In this document: piece by piece, positions 25,335-37,898 of the stretch
How the letters are laid out: every line of letters begins with the position of its first letter
Position numbering within the stretch: the first letter of the stretch is position 1
Translations under genes and position numbers: made by a program
Assembly (NCBI GenBank): GCA_017165825.1
Contig: CM029386.1
Span: 11,986,682-12,050,681 of the forward strand
Length of the DNA stretch: 64,000 bases
Direction: 5' to 3'
Source of the DNA: Hepsetus odoe
Taxonomy: Eukaryota > Chordata > Actinopteri > Characiformes > Hepsetidae
Notes under the pieces: model-generated
What the model was told of the DNA's origin: nothing
Seen by the model: the letters and a program-made list of their open reading frames with translations, nothing else
The model's database searches: none

Positions 25335-25762
25335 ATTGCTACTATTGCTGCTGCTGCTGCTATTACTACAACTATTACTACTACAACAAAAACGTGTACT
25401 GCTACAACCACTACAGATGCTGCTTCCACTGTGCTTTACTACTTCTACTATCACTATAATCGTGCTTAACACTACATCTGCTATTACTACTGGTAGTGTT
25501 ACTACATCCAATTGCCACCTACCAACACTTCAACTGCTACTTCTAATAATAATAATAACAATAATAACTAACAATACAACCACTATTACTGCTAGTGTTG
25601 CTTCTATAATGCCACAATACCACCGTTACCACTAGGGACCCTAATACTACCACTACTAGTAGTGCTGCCACTATTAAAACATTTACTAAAACCACTGTAG
25701 TGACCTCTTAACGAGAGCAGCCAAAAGAAGAAGAAGAAGACTACTACTACTACAGTGGGGCT
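24861..25762. repeat. Long imperfect trinucleotide tract (ACT/GCT/ACA/ATT)
   Basis: For about 900 bases the sequence keeps a three-base rhythm dominated by ACT and GCT, with ACA, ATT and TCT variants. Several frames stay open for 100-190 codons on both strands, giving runs of Thr/Ala, Leu or Val. The absence of any non-repetitive protein sequence and the openness of opposite frames argue against coding. Confidence 0.93.
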
Positions 25763-28700
25763 TAAAGAACATTTTAAAGAGTGCCACATGATGTCATCTG
25801 TACTTTTGTCTGAAGGTCTTCGTATTGTTATAAAGTTCTGTTGGAAAGTTTTATGTGAAGAGTATGATTCTTCCTTTGGCGCTGTTATTAATCTAACTGA
25901 TAAAAATCAAGATTTTGCTCTAGATCAATGCAATACGGTGAAGACTGAATCATTCATCTAGTGACTAGTTCTTATAGGTGACAACTGTCCTCTATCTGAT
26001 CAATTATTTCTCAGTGAAATCTTGCTGCTACAAACACAGGTTCTAAACTCCTGATCATGTCTAAACAAAAAGATTTTGAAAAAATTATTTATTGATGAAG
26101 AATGTAAATGTAATGTAAATGCTATTCATTTGTTACTTTTCTATCATGAATTCCTAAGTGTTAAGCATCATTGCATCCCAAAACATGAGAAATAGTGGAA
26201 ATGTCAGATGAGGTTGGTTACAGTGGAAGATGTTTTAGCCACATCACAGCCTGAATGCCCTTTGGATCGACTGCCAGTCTAGCGGAAGTAGTGGTGCCAT
26301 GGCAACAGCGCCCAGACTGGACCAAGCCTGTCACTTTGTCCCCTGAGGAAGTAGAGAGGAAGGGAGATATAGAGGGGAGAGATTGAAAGAAAAAGAGATA
26401 CCTCTGACACAAAAGACTCCATTCTGCAAAGAGACACCCTTGAACTTCCTGTTTCTCTTTGACCTCAGTTGACAGGCCATTCTTTCATTGGGTGATGTCC
26501 CTGTCACCATTTTGCACACACAGGCCGTCTCACAAAATCACACAAGCACACACACACACTCACCAGCAGTCAGTGTTGCCAGAGGGGGTGTGTGACTGCA
26601 TAACACAAGACAACGTCCCAGTTATAGCAGCCACAGTGACGATGGGGGAAATGAAAGCATGACTTCTCCCTCAAGCTACTAAGCTACTAAAGAAAAGCCT
26701 TATTAAAGCAAGTTGAACATGGGGGAAAAGTTGGCCTTAGTTCATCATGCCTCAGTATATGCTTTTCTTTAAACTAACAATTTTGGCCATTAATTCGGAC
26801 AGGAATTAGTGACACCATCTGTTATCTGTTTCCATTTTCAGTATTGTTATGGAACCTACCATTGAAAAGCAGTGTTGTGTTCTTCTTGTGGGAAAAAAAA
26901 CAGTAGTAGTAAAACAGTAGTAGCAACGAAATCTTGTGTGTGTCACATAGAAGCAAAGCATTAAAAGCTAAAACATTTACAACTGCACAATGATACTGGG
27001 ATCATCTGCCTTTAATTTCGATTAAAAGAAAAATTTATTTGTGATTTAATGATTACATTTATTTTGATGCAATTAATATATCACAGAAAAGCAGAATGAT
27101 TAGGTAAAACAAGACTGCTGCATTTAACTCCATTTTTAATCAAATTAACTGCATGTCTGTAGTTAATCCACGTAATTTAAACCTATAAATTATTTTTCAG
27201 ACTCAGACTCGGGATTGGCAGATGGGCTCATGATAAGTATTGGCATCGGCTAACAATTTGTGCTTTTTTCAAAATAATTGTAATTTTAATTTTAATTTTA
27301 ATATTCTCTGGAAGTGTATATGAGTTTTTCTCCCAAACTAAGTTGCAAATAGTCTTTTCAGTAGGCCTGTCTCAACTGAAGTCCAAGCATTCTGGACAGC
27401 TGCAATGTTTAGCAGGAGTTAACAATGCTAACCATGTTTCAATGAGAGGATTGAGTCTTAACTAGAACAAAACAACATCTGTTAGGAATTCCTTACATGC
27501 CTAGGCACTTGCAAACACAAGAGAATGAGTGGGCGAGTGTGTGTGTATGTACATGTCTATGCATGCAACCTTCTCCTCTTGTTGCTTGAATGAACTGTCA
27601 GGATTATATCTACTGTATGCAATTCAGATTACATGCTTAAAATGCAGGAGATGCTTATGCTAGTTTCTGCAAATCCCATGCTTGGGTTACAGTTTTGTTT
27701 TTTCTTAAATCCCTGATTGTAGCCTCAAGTACAGCCCTGTGTGCCTAGTTTTGAAGCTGAGGCTTCCTCCCCTCAGATATCTCTTTTGGTGGTCTCTGCA
27801 TTCTGATGTAATGGACACAATGAGCCTGATCTGGAGTTATGGCACTTCCTGTCTTTGTGCCATTATAAACGAAATAAGAAATAGTCAAATAGCAAGTTCT
27901 GTGGTGGCCTTCCTTGCTGTATAGGTAGAATCCTATAGTTCTGAATGATACATTTGTGTTATGACTTGCAAAGATGAGTAATGAGCAATGAAAAATTAAA
28001 AATAGCTTTTTATTTCCTGTTTTGCTCTCGAGGGCTGAATTACTAGCAATGGCTAATTTTGGTAATGGCTGTAGTTCTTTAATTCTCTTGGAGCTCTAGA
28101 TGTTGACCTGAGCTCATTTAAACCTTTGAGACAAAAAGCAGAAGTGGCAAAAGCACATCTGTTCGTTATTTAAGTAAAAGTGTTTAAAAAAGTAAAAAGA
28201 AAGAAGCAGAAGTACTTATTCTTTACTTAAGTAAAAACAAAACAATAAAAAGTACAGGTTGTGGAATTACACTGCTTAAAGTACAGTACAGCAAAAACAG
28301 CCATATGCAACCACACTTGCCTTTTCTTAGCCATCGAGTCTCCCTTCTCTCTCCATTACATCTTTAATGAAGTTGTCCTCTTGTAATGTCTTCTGTCTGT
28401 GATCTGCACTAATGCATAAAGCAAGGGATCATCTTTTCTCTCTTATTGCCCATTTACATTGAAATTGACACTGATGTTGAGAAAGTTGGCTATAAAACTA
28501 ATATTTAATACTAATGTTTTTCCTCAAGTGAACTTTGACCAAACAGATTTTGACCAGATTTTGACCAAAAGAAAGTATTTGTGTTACAATTTATGAGGTA
28601 CAAGTAAAAATTAGTCTGAAAAAAACCCATGAACTTCCAGTAATGTTTTCCTGCAGATTCTAATGTCTAAAAACACTCATAAACTACTTTAATTCACTGC

Positions 28701-29880
28701 GAAGTTACTAATTCACCAAAAAAAAAATGAAGGGGTTTGTAGTATTGGCATTAAAAACACAGCTAGCCTTAAACTGCTCAAGGCTATACCCATTTCAGGA
28801 TTTGCTCTAATAGAGAAGCCTATTTTTTTTTTTATCTAATGCATCAGGAATAGCATCAAATGAAAATGCATTATTAACAAACACTATTTTAATATTGCTG
28901 ATGAGACATGAACTGAATGAAAACAATGAGATCACTGGCAAAGCAGTGATCTAATGTTAATAGTGAATTTAAACTATTTGACCCTTTATTTCTCTCTGCA
29001 TTTACTGTTTGGCGTGAACAGCATGAAACTAGCCTTAGGCAAGAAGAGGTAGTTCTGTACTTTTCCACTAATAGTGAATGAATTCACATAGCTCTTGGCA
29101 TTTTCTTTAGCACTTAGGCATTAAAATGTAATATTGGTGGTTTATCAAAGCCTCCAGGTTCTAAGCCTCCAGGACCACAAAGTAAATATGTTCTTCCTTT
29201 TTCAGACTCTAAAGATTTTCTAAACAAACAGCAATGTATATACATCATTTGTTAGCCTATGAAAATGACAAAACTCTTCTGGGCCTGAGGCAGATCTGTT
29301 CAAACAGACAGATGGAATAAACTAGCAATAAACAAGACTGTAGCATCATGTTCCGTTCAGTTTAACAGCTCAAAGAAATAATAAAGTACTTTTCTAAGTG
29401 TACTGCTAAGTCCTTTGGGCTTAGTGGCAAGGCTGAATGATTTACTAGTTCACTGAGAGGGTGTGGGGGTAATACTGAAACTCTTGTGTCTTTTCGTCAG
29501 TAGATTTTAAGTAATGCCACATGAATTCAAGTAAGCCTGTTTAGCTAAAGTGAAAACAGCATCTTCTTATTCCAGGAAAAAAAGATACAGAGCACTTTCT
29601 TGTGAGCCCACTTTGACATTCAATGATGCAAGCACATATCCACAGGAATGAATCATCAATTTGAAGGCTTTAAAAAAAAATTGACTTGTAAACACATTTC
29701 CACACTCTAAAATGTCCCAAATGCCAAACATCACTTGCTTTACAGGTATTGGCTCTTTCCAATTCACACAAACCCCAAAACTGCTTGAAATATTACATGC
29801 TTGTAAATATTAAATCGCCTCGTCTGGGTGTGGCTGAAACTACTGAACTCAAAACACAGTCTATTCTAAGAGACAGCACT
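25763..29880. other. Intergenic, possible regulatory patches
   Basis: No exons recognised. A less AT-rich patch at 26,218-26,660 contains an X-box-like palindrome (GGTGCCATGGCAAC near 26,293-26,306). A segment at about 28,165-28,290 resembles a dispersed fish repeat rich in ACTTAAGTAAAA. The rest is featureless to the eye. Confidence 0.4.
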
Positions 29881-29884
29881 GTTT

Positions 29885-30075
29885 GAAGGCCATGCATCAC
29901 ATCCGACTGAGTGTGCTTGCTGCTTTCTGTGCTGCTCTAATTAGAGCCTCCTCCAACGTGAAGCCTGATCCTGGCACTGCTATTAAACAGCTAGCAGGTA
30001 ATTAAGCCCACAGTCTCCCTCTCTAAGCGCGTCGATGTGATTAATGATGCATACTGATCCCAGACTTAAAAGGTG
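29885..30075. promoter_or_regulatory. Candidate non-coding regulatory element with homeodomain sites
   Basis: A unique, repeat-free, moderately GC-rich stretch. It contains the perfect 14-bp palindrome GCTCTAATTAGAGC (29,934-29,947), then CAGGTAATTAAGCC and TGTGATTAATGATG within 120 bases. TAATTA cores are typical homeodomain targets. No open frame explains the composition. Calling it an enhancer is inference from motif clustering only. Confidence 0.3.
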
Positions 30076-30274
30076 CTTTCCTAGTTTGCCAAAGATGCTT
30101 CAATCTATTGGGGAAAAAAAAACCATAATGACTTATTACTTGTGTTAGAGTGTGTGACAATACATTTCAGAATGATAATAACAGACACAAAGTGCAAATT
30201 GCAACTACCTCAGACAGCATGTTGCAAATTGTGAGACAGCCTCGAAAAACATGTCTTTGTGAGGGTTTGCCTAG

Positions 30275-30281
<7 letters not shown>

Positions 30282-30320
<39 letters not shown>

Positions 30321-30403
30321 TCTTGTTGATATATATATATATATATATATATATTAACCTTTGTGTTATCTTGATGGGTAATATATGATATATATATATA
30401 TAT
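30282..30403. repeat. Three (TA)n blocks
   Basis: Perfect TA runs at about 30,282-30,316, 30,329-30,354 and 30,381-30,403, separated by short unique spacers. Confidence 0.95.
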
Positions 30404-33400
30404 CCAAAATCAGGAGAGGAACTGATGAGGTTTCTCATCTTCATGTTGAAAACCAAGCACAAAGGCCATGTGTGTTATTTTGAGGAAGAAAAGACGCAGA
30501 CCTGGGCGTGTCTGTGGTCAGACATAAACCTAGTTAGCAGAGACACAGGCATGTATGCATTAGTCGCTGCATTAGCAAAATGTACTGCTGCATTAAAATA
30601 TCATTAATGATACAAGGTCATCTATTTCTGAAAGCGTAATCCATTGGTTTAGACTTTTTTGAGTATGTAGTATCTTGAGTTGCAGTGCCACATGCAAGAA
30701 ATCACGCTTTGTTTGAAGCTTATTGCTTCACAGCATTAGTAGAGCCAGCTGTGTGAAACTGGTTGGAGCAATAACTGGGATGGATGAATAAGAGAGAGCA
30801 CAAAGTTTTGCTAAATTATGAAAAGATATATGAAAGACAATACTGTCACTGAACAGGAAACCAAGCTAACTACCAGTATTAGCTTTCAAACATTGCTGAA
30901 CACAGAGGACATCTGGTTTAGAGTGTCCAGACATCCCCACTTTCTGAGGACAGCCCCTGTTTTGGTGACCTGTCCCTGGCTAGAGCTGTCTCTGGAAATG
31001 TTCCTGTTTTAACTGTATTAAGACAAGGCAGCAGAACAGATGGGAAGATGGGAGCCTGGCTGCTCTTATAATTTAAGTCTTCTTTTACAACTTACCACCT
31101 AGTTTTGTTTAAAGATTCAACACCTGGGTTATGGGAATCATACTGCCAGGTGATAGGGAGCTGATTCGATGGCCCACCACCCAGTTCACCCCGCCTGGGA
31201 ATCAAACACAGACTTTCTCTTCTTCTTGACTTTTTTCGCTGTGGCATGACAGTGCTACCCACTGTGCCACCACAAGTAGTTGGAGCCGTGAAATCACACC
31301 TGAATGGAAGCCAAAAGACATGCATTTACAGAGAAGAAAGTTGTGTTCAACAGTTTTTTTTAATGGATGATGATAAGTAGAAGTATGAATTTTCCACCAT
31401 CATTAGCCACACTAACTGAGATATTGTTTGTCTCAATAATAGCTTATTGCTTATTTTAGCATGGTACGTGTGGTCTAGCAAGGTAGGTGTGCACAAAGTA
31501 GGTAAGCTCACTATTTTCTAATTTCATAACCCGAGATCGCCCACACATGCTCGTGAACGTGGACTCACGTACACACACACGCACAAGCATACAGAGCAAA
31601 GCTACTTACATCCTAACAACTACGCTTGCTGGCAAATCTCCCACGTGAGCTCTTGTTCAGGGTGTGCCAGTCAACATTATTGATTGCTCTTTCCTGCCAG
31701 TCAATGCATTAAATCAGCAGAGCACTGTCCACCCCACAACCACTCCATTGATCAGCATTACACTGGGACTAATGGAGAGAAGCGGGCATGCTGAGTGCTG
31801 CCCATGGAACATCAGCAGTTGTCTCTTGGCCTTAATGGAGTTAGAGAGACGCCAAAGCCCCAAGCAATGTTGATGTAGAATCAAGAGAAAAAGTGAAATC
31901 CAACACACTGAACCACAACATAACAGACTCTTTTGGATTTCAGAAACTCTTCTTGGCTCTGATCAACAGAGTTTATTACAAGGGGATTAGGCCCCATCCT
32001 TACGTTCCCATTTCCAGAGCAAATTAATCACCAGAGGCAAATAAAAAATAAATGGAGGTCCTCAGACTTTCACAGCGCACACCAGAGAAGCAGGAAAAAA
32101 GAACTTTGTTCACACTTGATCACCATGCAAACAAACTGCTGGTTAAAGACAATACGAGAAAACATGGCCTTTCACAATCAAATAGCTAAGATGTAAACAA
32201 AGTCATGTCAGTTTGGCTAGTTTGACCTAAAATGCTTTAGCGAGTCAGAATTGTTCACAGCTGTGCTGATAGGAGCCAGACATCTGAAGTGTTTAATGCT
32301 TCAAAAAGCTAGTCACATGAAAATGTTCTGAATTTTTGCCTGATGCCTGAAGCATGTTCTACAAAAGTTTGCAGTACAATTTTGGCCAAAACATTTAAAA
32401 GTCATTTAATATAGAGAGCTTAATGCAGGATGTTGATAGTCAATATATGATCCTGCAAAATTTGGTTTGCCACTATTTTACAACTTAGCCTTTGAAATTA
32501 AAATAGATATTTGTATTGGAGGTCATTTTACATTTATCAATGATAAAACTCTTTTGCTGACAGGGCTTGCATCAGTTCCCATGCATTCGTGTAAATTAAT
32601 GTAAGTAAGTAAATGTAAGTGTAAATTAGATGCACCTGCTTTGTTTGGTAATTCTATCCTTCATTAATTCTATGGAATATACAAAATCCGACACTAGATA
32701 GCAAAAGCTGAAAGTGCAAAAAAAAAAAAAAGATTTATTATCAGTTTATTTGACATTATTCTTACTTTGTGTGTTATGCTGTGTAATGTCTGAGCTGTGA
32801 AAGTACTACCTCGATAAAATTAACCCCTACTCAGTTAAGGCAATACTAGCAGTACAAACTCACTATGGTTGTGGTCATTCTTGCACGTAGCTCAGAAGGC
32901 GAGTATGTTGCGTAAAAACCCCAAGATGAAGCACAAGACAAAAGCAACCACTGGAATGTAGATATGAATGAAGGCCAGGAAAACATCACATTATTTTATA
33001 GCAATAATTGGCTGTTCGGGTTGGGGAGTGTTGCAATTTAGCTCTGGGGTATCTTGAGTACTTAATCATTAGAGGGTTATTTGCTGACTATGACAGTCAT
33101 TTGTTTCAGATCCAATGTGTTTGAAAACTCCTCAGCTTCCAATATGTATACATTTTTATCAGCATAAGGGATATTTCTGGATATTACATTGAATCTAGTA
33201 CAATTTTCCCTTAAGCTCAATATGAGTCATTTAACTTGTTTAGTTTTGCACTGTCTAGACACTGCTTTGACTGGTTTGTTTATTTTGTTCATGTGATTTC
33301 TAACACTGTGTGATACTGTTATCTATAAAAAAATAGCTAGTTAAAAATATATAAAAATATAGTTGCTGCATATCTAGTATCAATAGAACTAGAATCACCA

Positions 33401-34129
33401 TCTCAAAGTCAGAATTTTGCTTATCCTTGTCATTTTTATGGTCCGAAATCAGAGATCTGAGATTTCTTTACAACTTTAAGTAGTTTAGAAGGGCTTGAGG
33501 GTTAAGTCATTCTGACAATCATAAATAAAGCATGCTGCAGATTAGATGCATAACCCCTGGGGTGTAAACCTAAGGAAGCACACCTTAGAGTAAACTGTAA
33601 AATTGATAATTTTATAATCACAGATATGCAAAGACATCTGATGCTAAAAACAATTTCAATGTTCTTTAGATGACATAACAATGTAATTGTTTCTCTGAGA
33701 AGGTGACTGCAGCAGGTTTGAGGAAAAAGATCTTTCAGGCGATATACAGCACACTCTAATCACCCAAAAGCTTCCTGTGACAGGGCTGTGTGGCGTGACC
33801 AGGCGCAGAAGCGGCTGTGTTTTTGATCCACAGCAAAAGTGACTTCAGTGCTGATACTTTCTGCTCTGTAAGTGGGGTTGCCATGGAAACAAGCGCTTGG
33901 CGCTCTGTTTACCACGGCTAATTCTGGACGCCATCCTGATCAACAGATGGAATGTTCAGCAGAGAGTGGACAGATTATCATCTGAGCGGTCAGCTGCTAT
34001 GAGAATGATGCACATTCATGAAAGATGAAGGGATGATAATAACAGTTGAATCTGCAATGTTATTTGCATTCAGGTCTTTCTGAATCTCATACAAAGGAGT
34101 GAGGTATAATCCCATGTAAAATTGTGAGA
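30404..34129. other. Intergenic; repeat fragments and one GC-richer patch
   Basis: A fragment near 31,175-31,275 resembles the 3' end of a common fish repeat (AGTGCTACCCACTGTGCCAC). A stretch near 30,920-31,010 also looks like an interspersed repeat. At 33,760-34,020 a GC-richer unique patch holds an X-box motif. No exons were found. Confidence 0.4.
33877..33890 (+). promoter_or_regulatory. RFX X-box-like palindrome
   Basis: GTTGCCATGGAAAC matches the RFX X-box consensus (GTNRCC, spacer, RGYAAC) very closely. It lies in a repeat-free, less AT-rich patch (33,760-34,020). A second, weaker X-box is at 26,293-26,306. Function is inferred from motif only. Confidence 0.35.
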
Positions 34130-34700
34130 AGATGCCTGAAGAGTGGATAAGAAGTGTACTGGTACTGATTATCAGGTAAGGGTGATGTGCAGAGCTGTTC
34201 TAACTACAGAGGGATAAAGTTGATCAGCCACAGCATGTTATGGGAAAGAGTAGTGAAAGCTAGTTTTTTTTACAGAGACGATTTTGTATGAAAAATGGGC
34301 AGGATGACAGGAGACAGGATATGTATGAGGACAGTGTGACAGTGGTGAGGTCTGCAGCAGCAGTGACTGATGCAAACAGCAGAGCTGGAGGTGGCAGAAT
34401 TAAAGATGCTAAGATTTGCACGGGCAGTGATGAGGATGGACTGCATTAGGAATGTGCATATTAGTGGGACAGCTCAGGTTGATGATTTGGACACTAAGTC
34501 AGTGAAGCAAAATTGCATTGCTTTGGCCATGTACAGAGGAGAGACGAGGAGTATATTGGGAGAAACATGTTTAAAATGAAACTGACAGGCAAGAGAAGGG
34601 GAAGACCAAAGAGGAACTTTATGAATGTGGTGAGAGGACATAGATGAGTTCATGTGCGGATGAAAAAGATGCAGAGGAAAGGAATAAATGGATATGGACA
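34130..34700 (+). pseudogene. Decayed LINE reverse-transcriptase fragment
   Basis: Translated piecewise, it reads like a non-LTR retrotransposon. An N-terminal block carries 'CSNYRGIKLISH' (about 34,196-34,240), typical of the reverse transcriptase palm entry. After a large internal deletion a C-terminal block carries 'CFGHVQRRDEEY' and 'GRPKRNFMNVV' (about 34,520-34,630). Several frameshifts and stops are present. The family is probably RTE-like, but this is from memory. It is not functional. Confidence 0.75.
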
Positions 34701-34796
34701 AATAATTATGTTTGTTTTAGTACTTAATCTTACCCAAAGGGTGGACCTTACAAGTAAAAATATGAGAAAAACTGAAAAATTGCAAATAGCTAGCAT

Positions 34797-34961
34797 GTAG
34801 GTTGCCCTGAGGTACCCTTAAGCAAGGTGCCATCCCCATCACTGCTCCCCGGGCGCTTTCAATAGCAGCCCACTGCTGCACATGTGTGTATGGGTGAAAT
34901 GCAGAGAGCAAATTTCCCATTCGTGGGATTATAAATAAAGGATTATTATTATTATTATTAT
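34797..34961 (+). mobile_element. tRNA-derived SINE, 5'-truncated
   Basis: Body and 3' tail of the same SINE family as 42,362-42,611, including CTGCTCCCCGGGCGCTTTCA and the tail ATAAATAAAGGATTATTATT. It lacks the tRNA-like head, as expected from incomplete reverse transcription. Confidence 0.88.
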
Positions 34962-36263
34962 GACACTTATTTACTGATGTCTCTTTTAATGAAATGATTT
35001 TTCCCATTAAGCCCTATTGTTTTATTAATCTAGTGTATTATTAATGAGGACAGTCTTCACATTCATTACAAAGTTTTACCTTTTGCACCTGATTCACTTA
35101 TTTAACCCATGTTCAATTTTAAAAGCGTGTTACAAACCTTTGGTCTGAGGCATATTGTGTATATTGCATTTCGTGCAGAAAAACGCTACTTTAAACAAAA
35201 GACAATGTAATTGGTCAGCTTTCATTTGTCCTGTAATAACAGAGGGGCAGAAGTAAATGAATTAGAAGTCTAACAAGTCTGCCGCTGTGGGTTAGATTTG
35301 AGAGTGACTCAAAGGTTTGGCTTCATCTGGCTGTTTGGGCCAAAACGTTAGACTTGAAAAGCTGCTGACCCACAACTCTGTGTGCAACGGCTCGTGAAAA
35401 GCTAAATGGCCTCCCACTGTCTTCGGCTGGCAGATTGATTGATGGACGAATCAGGGTTGAGCTCACTGCAGGATGCATACAATGGTTGAGCTTTTAACTA
35501 CTACCCCATTCATATTTTTCAAGAAGCGATTGTTCAGTTGTCTGTAGATGCTAAATTAATCTATTGCTGTTGAAGACAAGGGTCGAGCTGAGCTCGTCGA
35601 GCTGGGCAGCTGAATAAATTTGATGATCAAACAGTTCTAGATACTGAGATTCTAGATTTTTTGTTTTTTTTTTTACTTATGTAATTATACAATTTAGTAT
35701 ACAGTTATGAATAATTTCTGTTTTTATGGTCTGTAACAATGGGTTTATGTATTTTCTTTCAGTTTGTTGTGGTTTAAAATTTTTTTACGCCTTTTAAACC
35801 ATAATATATATATTTTTAAATTTCTACATTATTTAATAGTTAAGCTGTTAACAGACATTCAAAGAGGTGTGATGTAAAATACTTTGCTCTAGAGAAACAC
35901 ATGGGATCAGAACTGCACACAGTGATGAACAAGAAACCAGATGTGGGGATGTGGTGGGGATCATAGCCAGATGTCTGAAAAGAATAATGCCTGAAATTCC
36001 CCATAACAGAAAGTTATTACATTGAATAGTTACGAGTACTCTACTGGATGTAGGTTACATTTTTTTACTATAGTTTGCAATAACTATAGTACTAGTAAAA
36101 TCAGATTAATGAAGACAGCATGAAGACCTTTCCAGGGTTATGATTTGTTATTATTTGTTATAATATATTTTATTATTGCGTATGTGTATATGTGTATGTA
36201 AAAATGATAAAGTCAGTTCTGGGCTGCCCTAAATTGCAAAAGTATATATATATATAGAGAATT
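34962..36263. other. Intergenic, nothing recognised
   Basis: AT-rich sequence without recognisable exon, RNA gene or mobile element ends. Confidence 0.45.
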
Positions 36264-36548
36264 AATTTCAAAAGAATGCTTTTAAAAATGGAAGTGTTAA
36301 TCATTTATTTTCATCAATCAACAAAATGCAGTGAATGAACAAAAGAGAAATCTAAATCAAATCAATATTTAGTTTGACCACCCTTTGCCTTCAAAACAGC
36401 ATCAATTCTTCTAGGTACACTTGCACACAGTTTTTCAAGGAACTCGGCTGGTAGGTTGTTCAAACATGACTGTGTTTCAACCTACATGTGACATTGATGA
36501 TTTTTAGCACCTGTATATAGTGTATATATATATATACAGTACTGTGCA
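36264..36548. mobile_element. Foldback/MITE-like element, degraded copy
   Basis: About 230 bases match the element at 60,421-60,773 (for example GTTTGACCACCCTTTGCCTT against the second copy's GTGTGACCACCCTTTGCCTT). The left terminal repeat has been replaced by (TA)n. Only a short CAGTACTGTGCA end remains at 36,537-36,548. The second inverted half is missing. Confidence 0.75.
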
Positions 36549-37892
36549 ATATATATATATATAAGCATTGTTCTGTGATCCCCAGTGTGTAGGACTGACT
36601 TTAGTTGATAATGTTATGTAACCTGGGCTTGATGGGTGGGGGGGTGGGGGGCAGACAGTGTATGTTTGGGCTCCTCCCTGTCAGCTGAATTCCACAGACA
36701 TGCCTGGATCTGTCTGACTTTGGAGCAGGAGCATCTTGCCCTGCTTCCTTGCTTTTATCACTGAAGCACATCTGCACTGGCTTGCTGTCTTATCATTGGA
36801 TTTGGAACGTCTGAGGAGCTCCCAAAAGGCAGGGTACCTTTAATTAACGTCTGTACGGAGGAGTCTATGTGCAGCTGAGAGAAACACAAAGAGCCCTCCC
36901 TCCAGCAGGCCTTTGGTACTGCTTTTGCTCAACAATGCGCTGTACATGATGCATGAAACAAACACTCACACACTCAAGAAGATTCCAGTCTCTCTCATCC
37001 CCTCCTCCAGCAGAACTCTGCTGATGGTACAGATTAATAGTATTACAAGTAACTGACTTAAGACCAATCCACTTACACGGACATGCACGATCTGAATGCT
37101 GTCAAACTGCGTTACACAGCAGAAACGGCATATGATGCCGTGATCATTGGAGGAATTGGTGTTTATAGTTTTTATAGTTTAGCCTTTTTGAAATACATGC
37201 ATTGCATGCCACCCAAGCGACCCTCTTCTCCATGTTGAACATAATTATGAAGAAAATAGCTATTAACTATTCTGTATGAGGGATTGCACAGGACCAGAAT
37301 CAGCAATGTTAGAATAAGTAGTATTGAGCAGTTTCCTTAAGGTCAGTGCCTTGTTACTGAACTGCAGCGAATAGACTGACTTGAACTTTTGTGTAGGTCA
37401 GCGCTTCATCTTATAACGAGGGAAAATGGAGTCAGCTAATGCCATTAGGATTTGCAGGCAAATGCTAATCTTAGCCAAAGGAAGCAGGCTTTGAAACTCC
37501 CTGCATGCACGGCCCAAAGCCTCAAGCTAATTGGATGGTCATAGTGCCAAGTCACCACCTGTGACGACCCCCCACCATGGAGCCTGAGTCAGGAAGCCTT
37601 CCTGCCAACTATTAGGATTCATTTCCATATGCAGGAGATGATCAAGCCAGTCCGTTGGACTCTAGACATGAGTAAGAAATGATTTCATATGTAAAAGAAT
37701 GCAGAGCATTTTTTGGATGTAAGCCAGTAGTAACCTGACTACACTGTGCAAAATGTCTACTCAAGTCTGTGACATTCACTGCATGTATTTTGCACCCCCC
37801 CATCCCAAAACACCAGAAACATGACAAGTGATGAAGTTCCACACAAATGTGAGAGAAAGCAATGGAGCGGAGAGCTATTTGATAACAAAGGT
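36549..37892. other. Intergenic; candidate unique regulatory stretch
   Basis: A (TA)n patch ends near 36,562 and a G-rich run lies at 36,637-36,652. From about 37,430 to 37,640 the sequence is repeat-free and carries GCTAAT, TAATTGG and CACCTG motifs. This may be conserved non-coding DNA upstream of the gene cluster. No exon was recognised. Confidence 0.35.
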
Positions 37893-37898
37893 TTTATT
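37893..37898 (-). terminator. Candidate poly(A) signal for beta-thymosin
   Basis: AATAAA on the minus strand, about 885 bases after the thymosin stop codon. No better canonical signal was noted between them. Thymosin 3' UTRs are often shorter, so an unrecognised variant signal nearer the stop is possible. Confidence 0.35.

Noticed and set aside
24863..25635. Poly-Val, poly-Thr/Ala and poly-Leu frames of 170-190 codons
   Set aside because: They are trinucleotide-repeat artefacts, open simultaneously in opposite strands and several frames.
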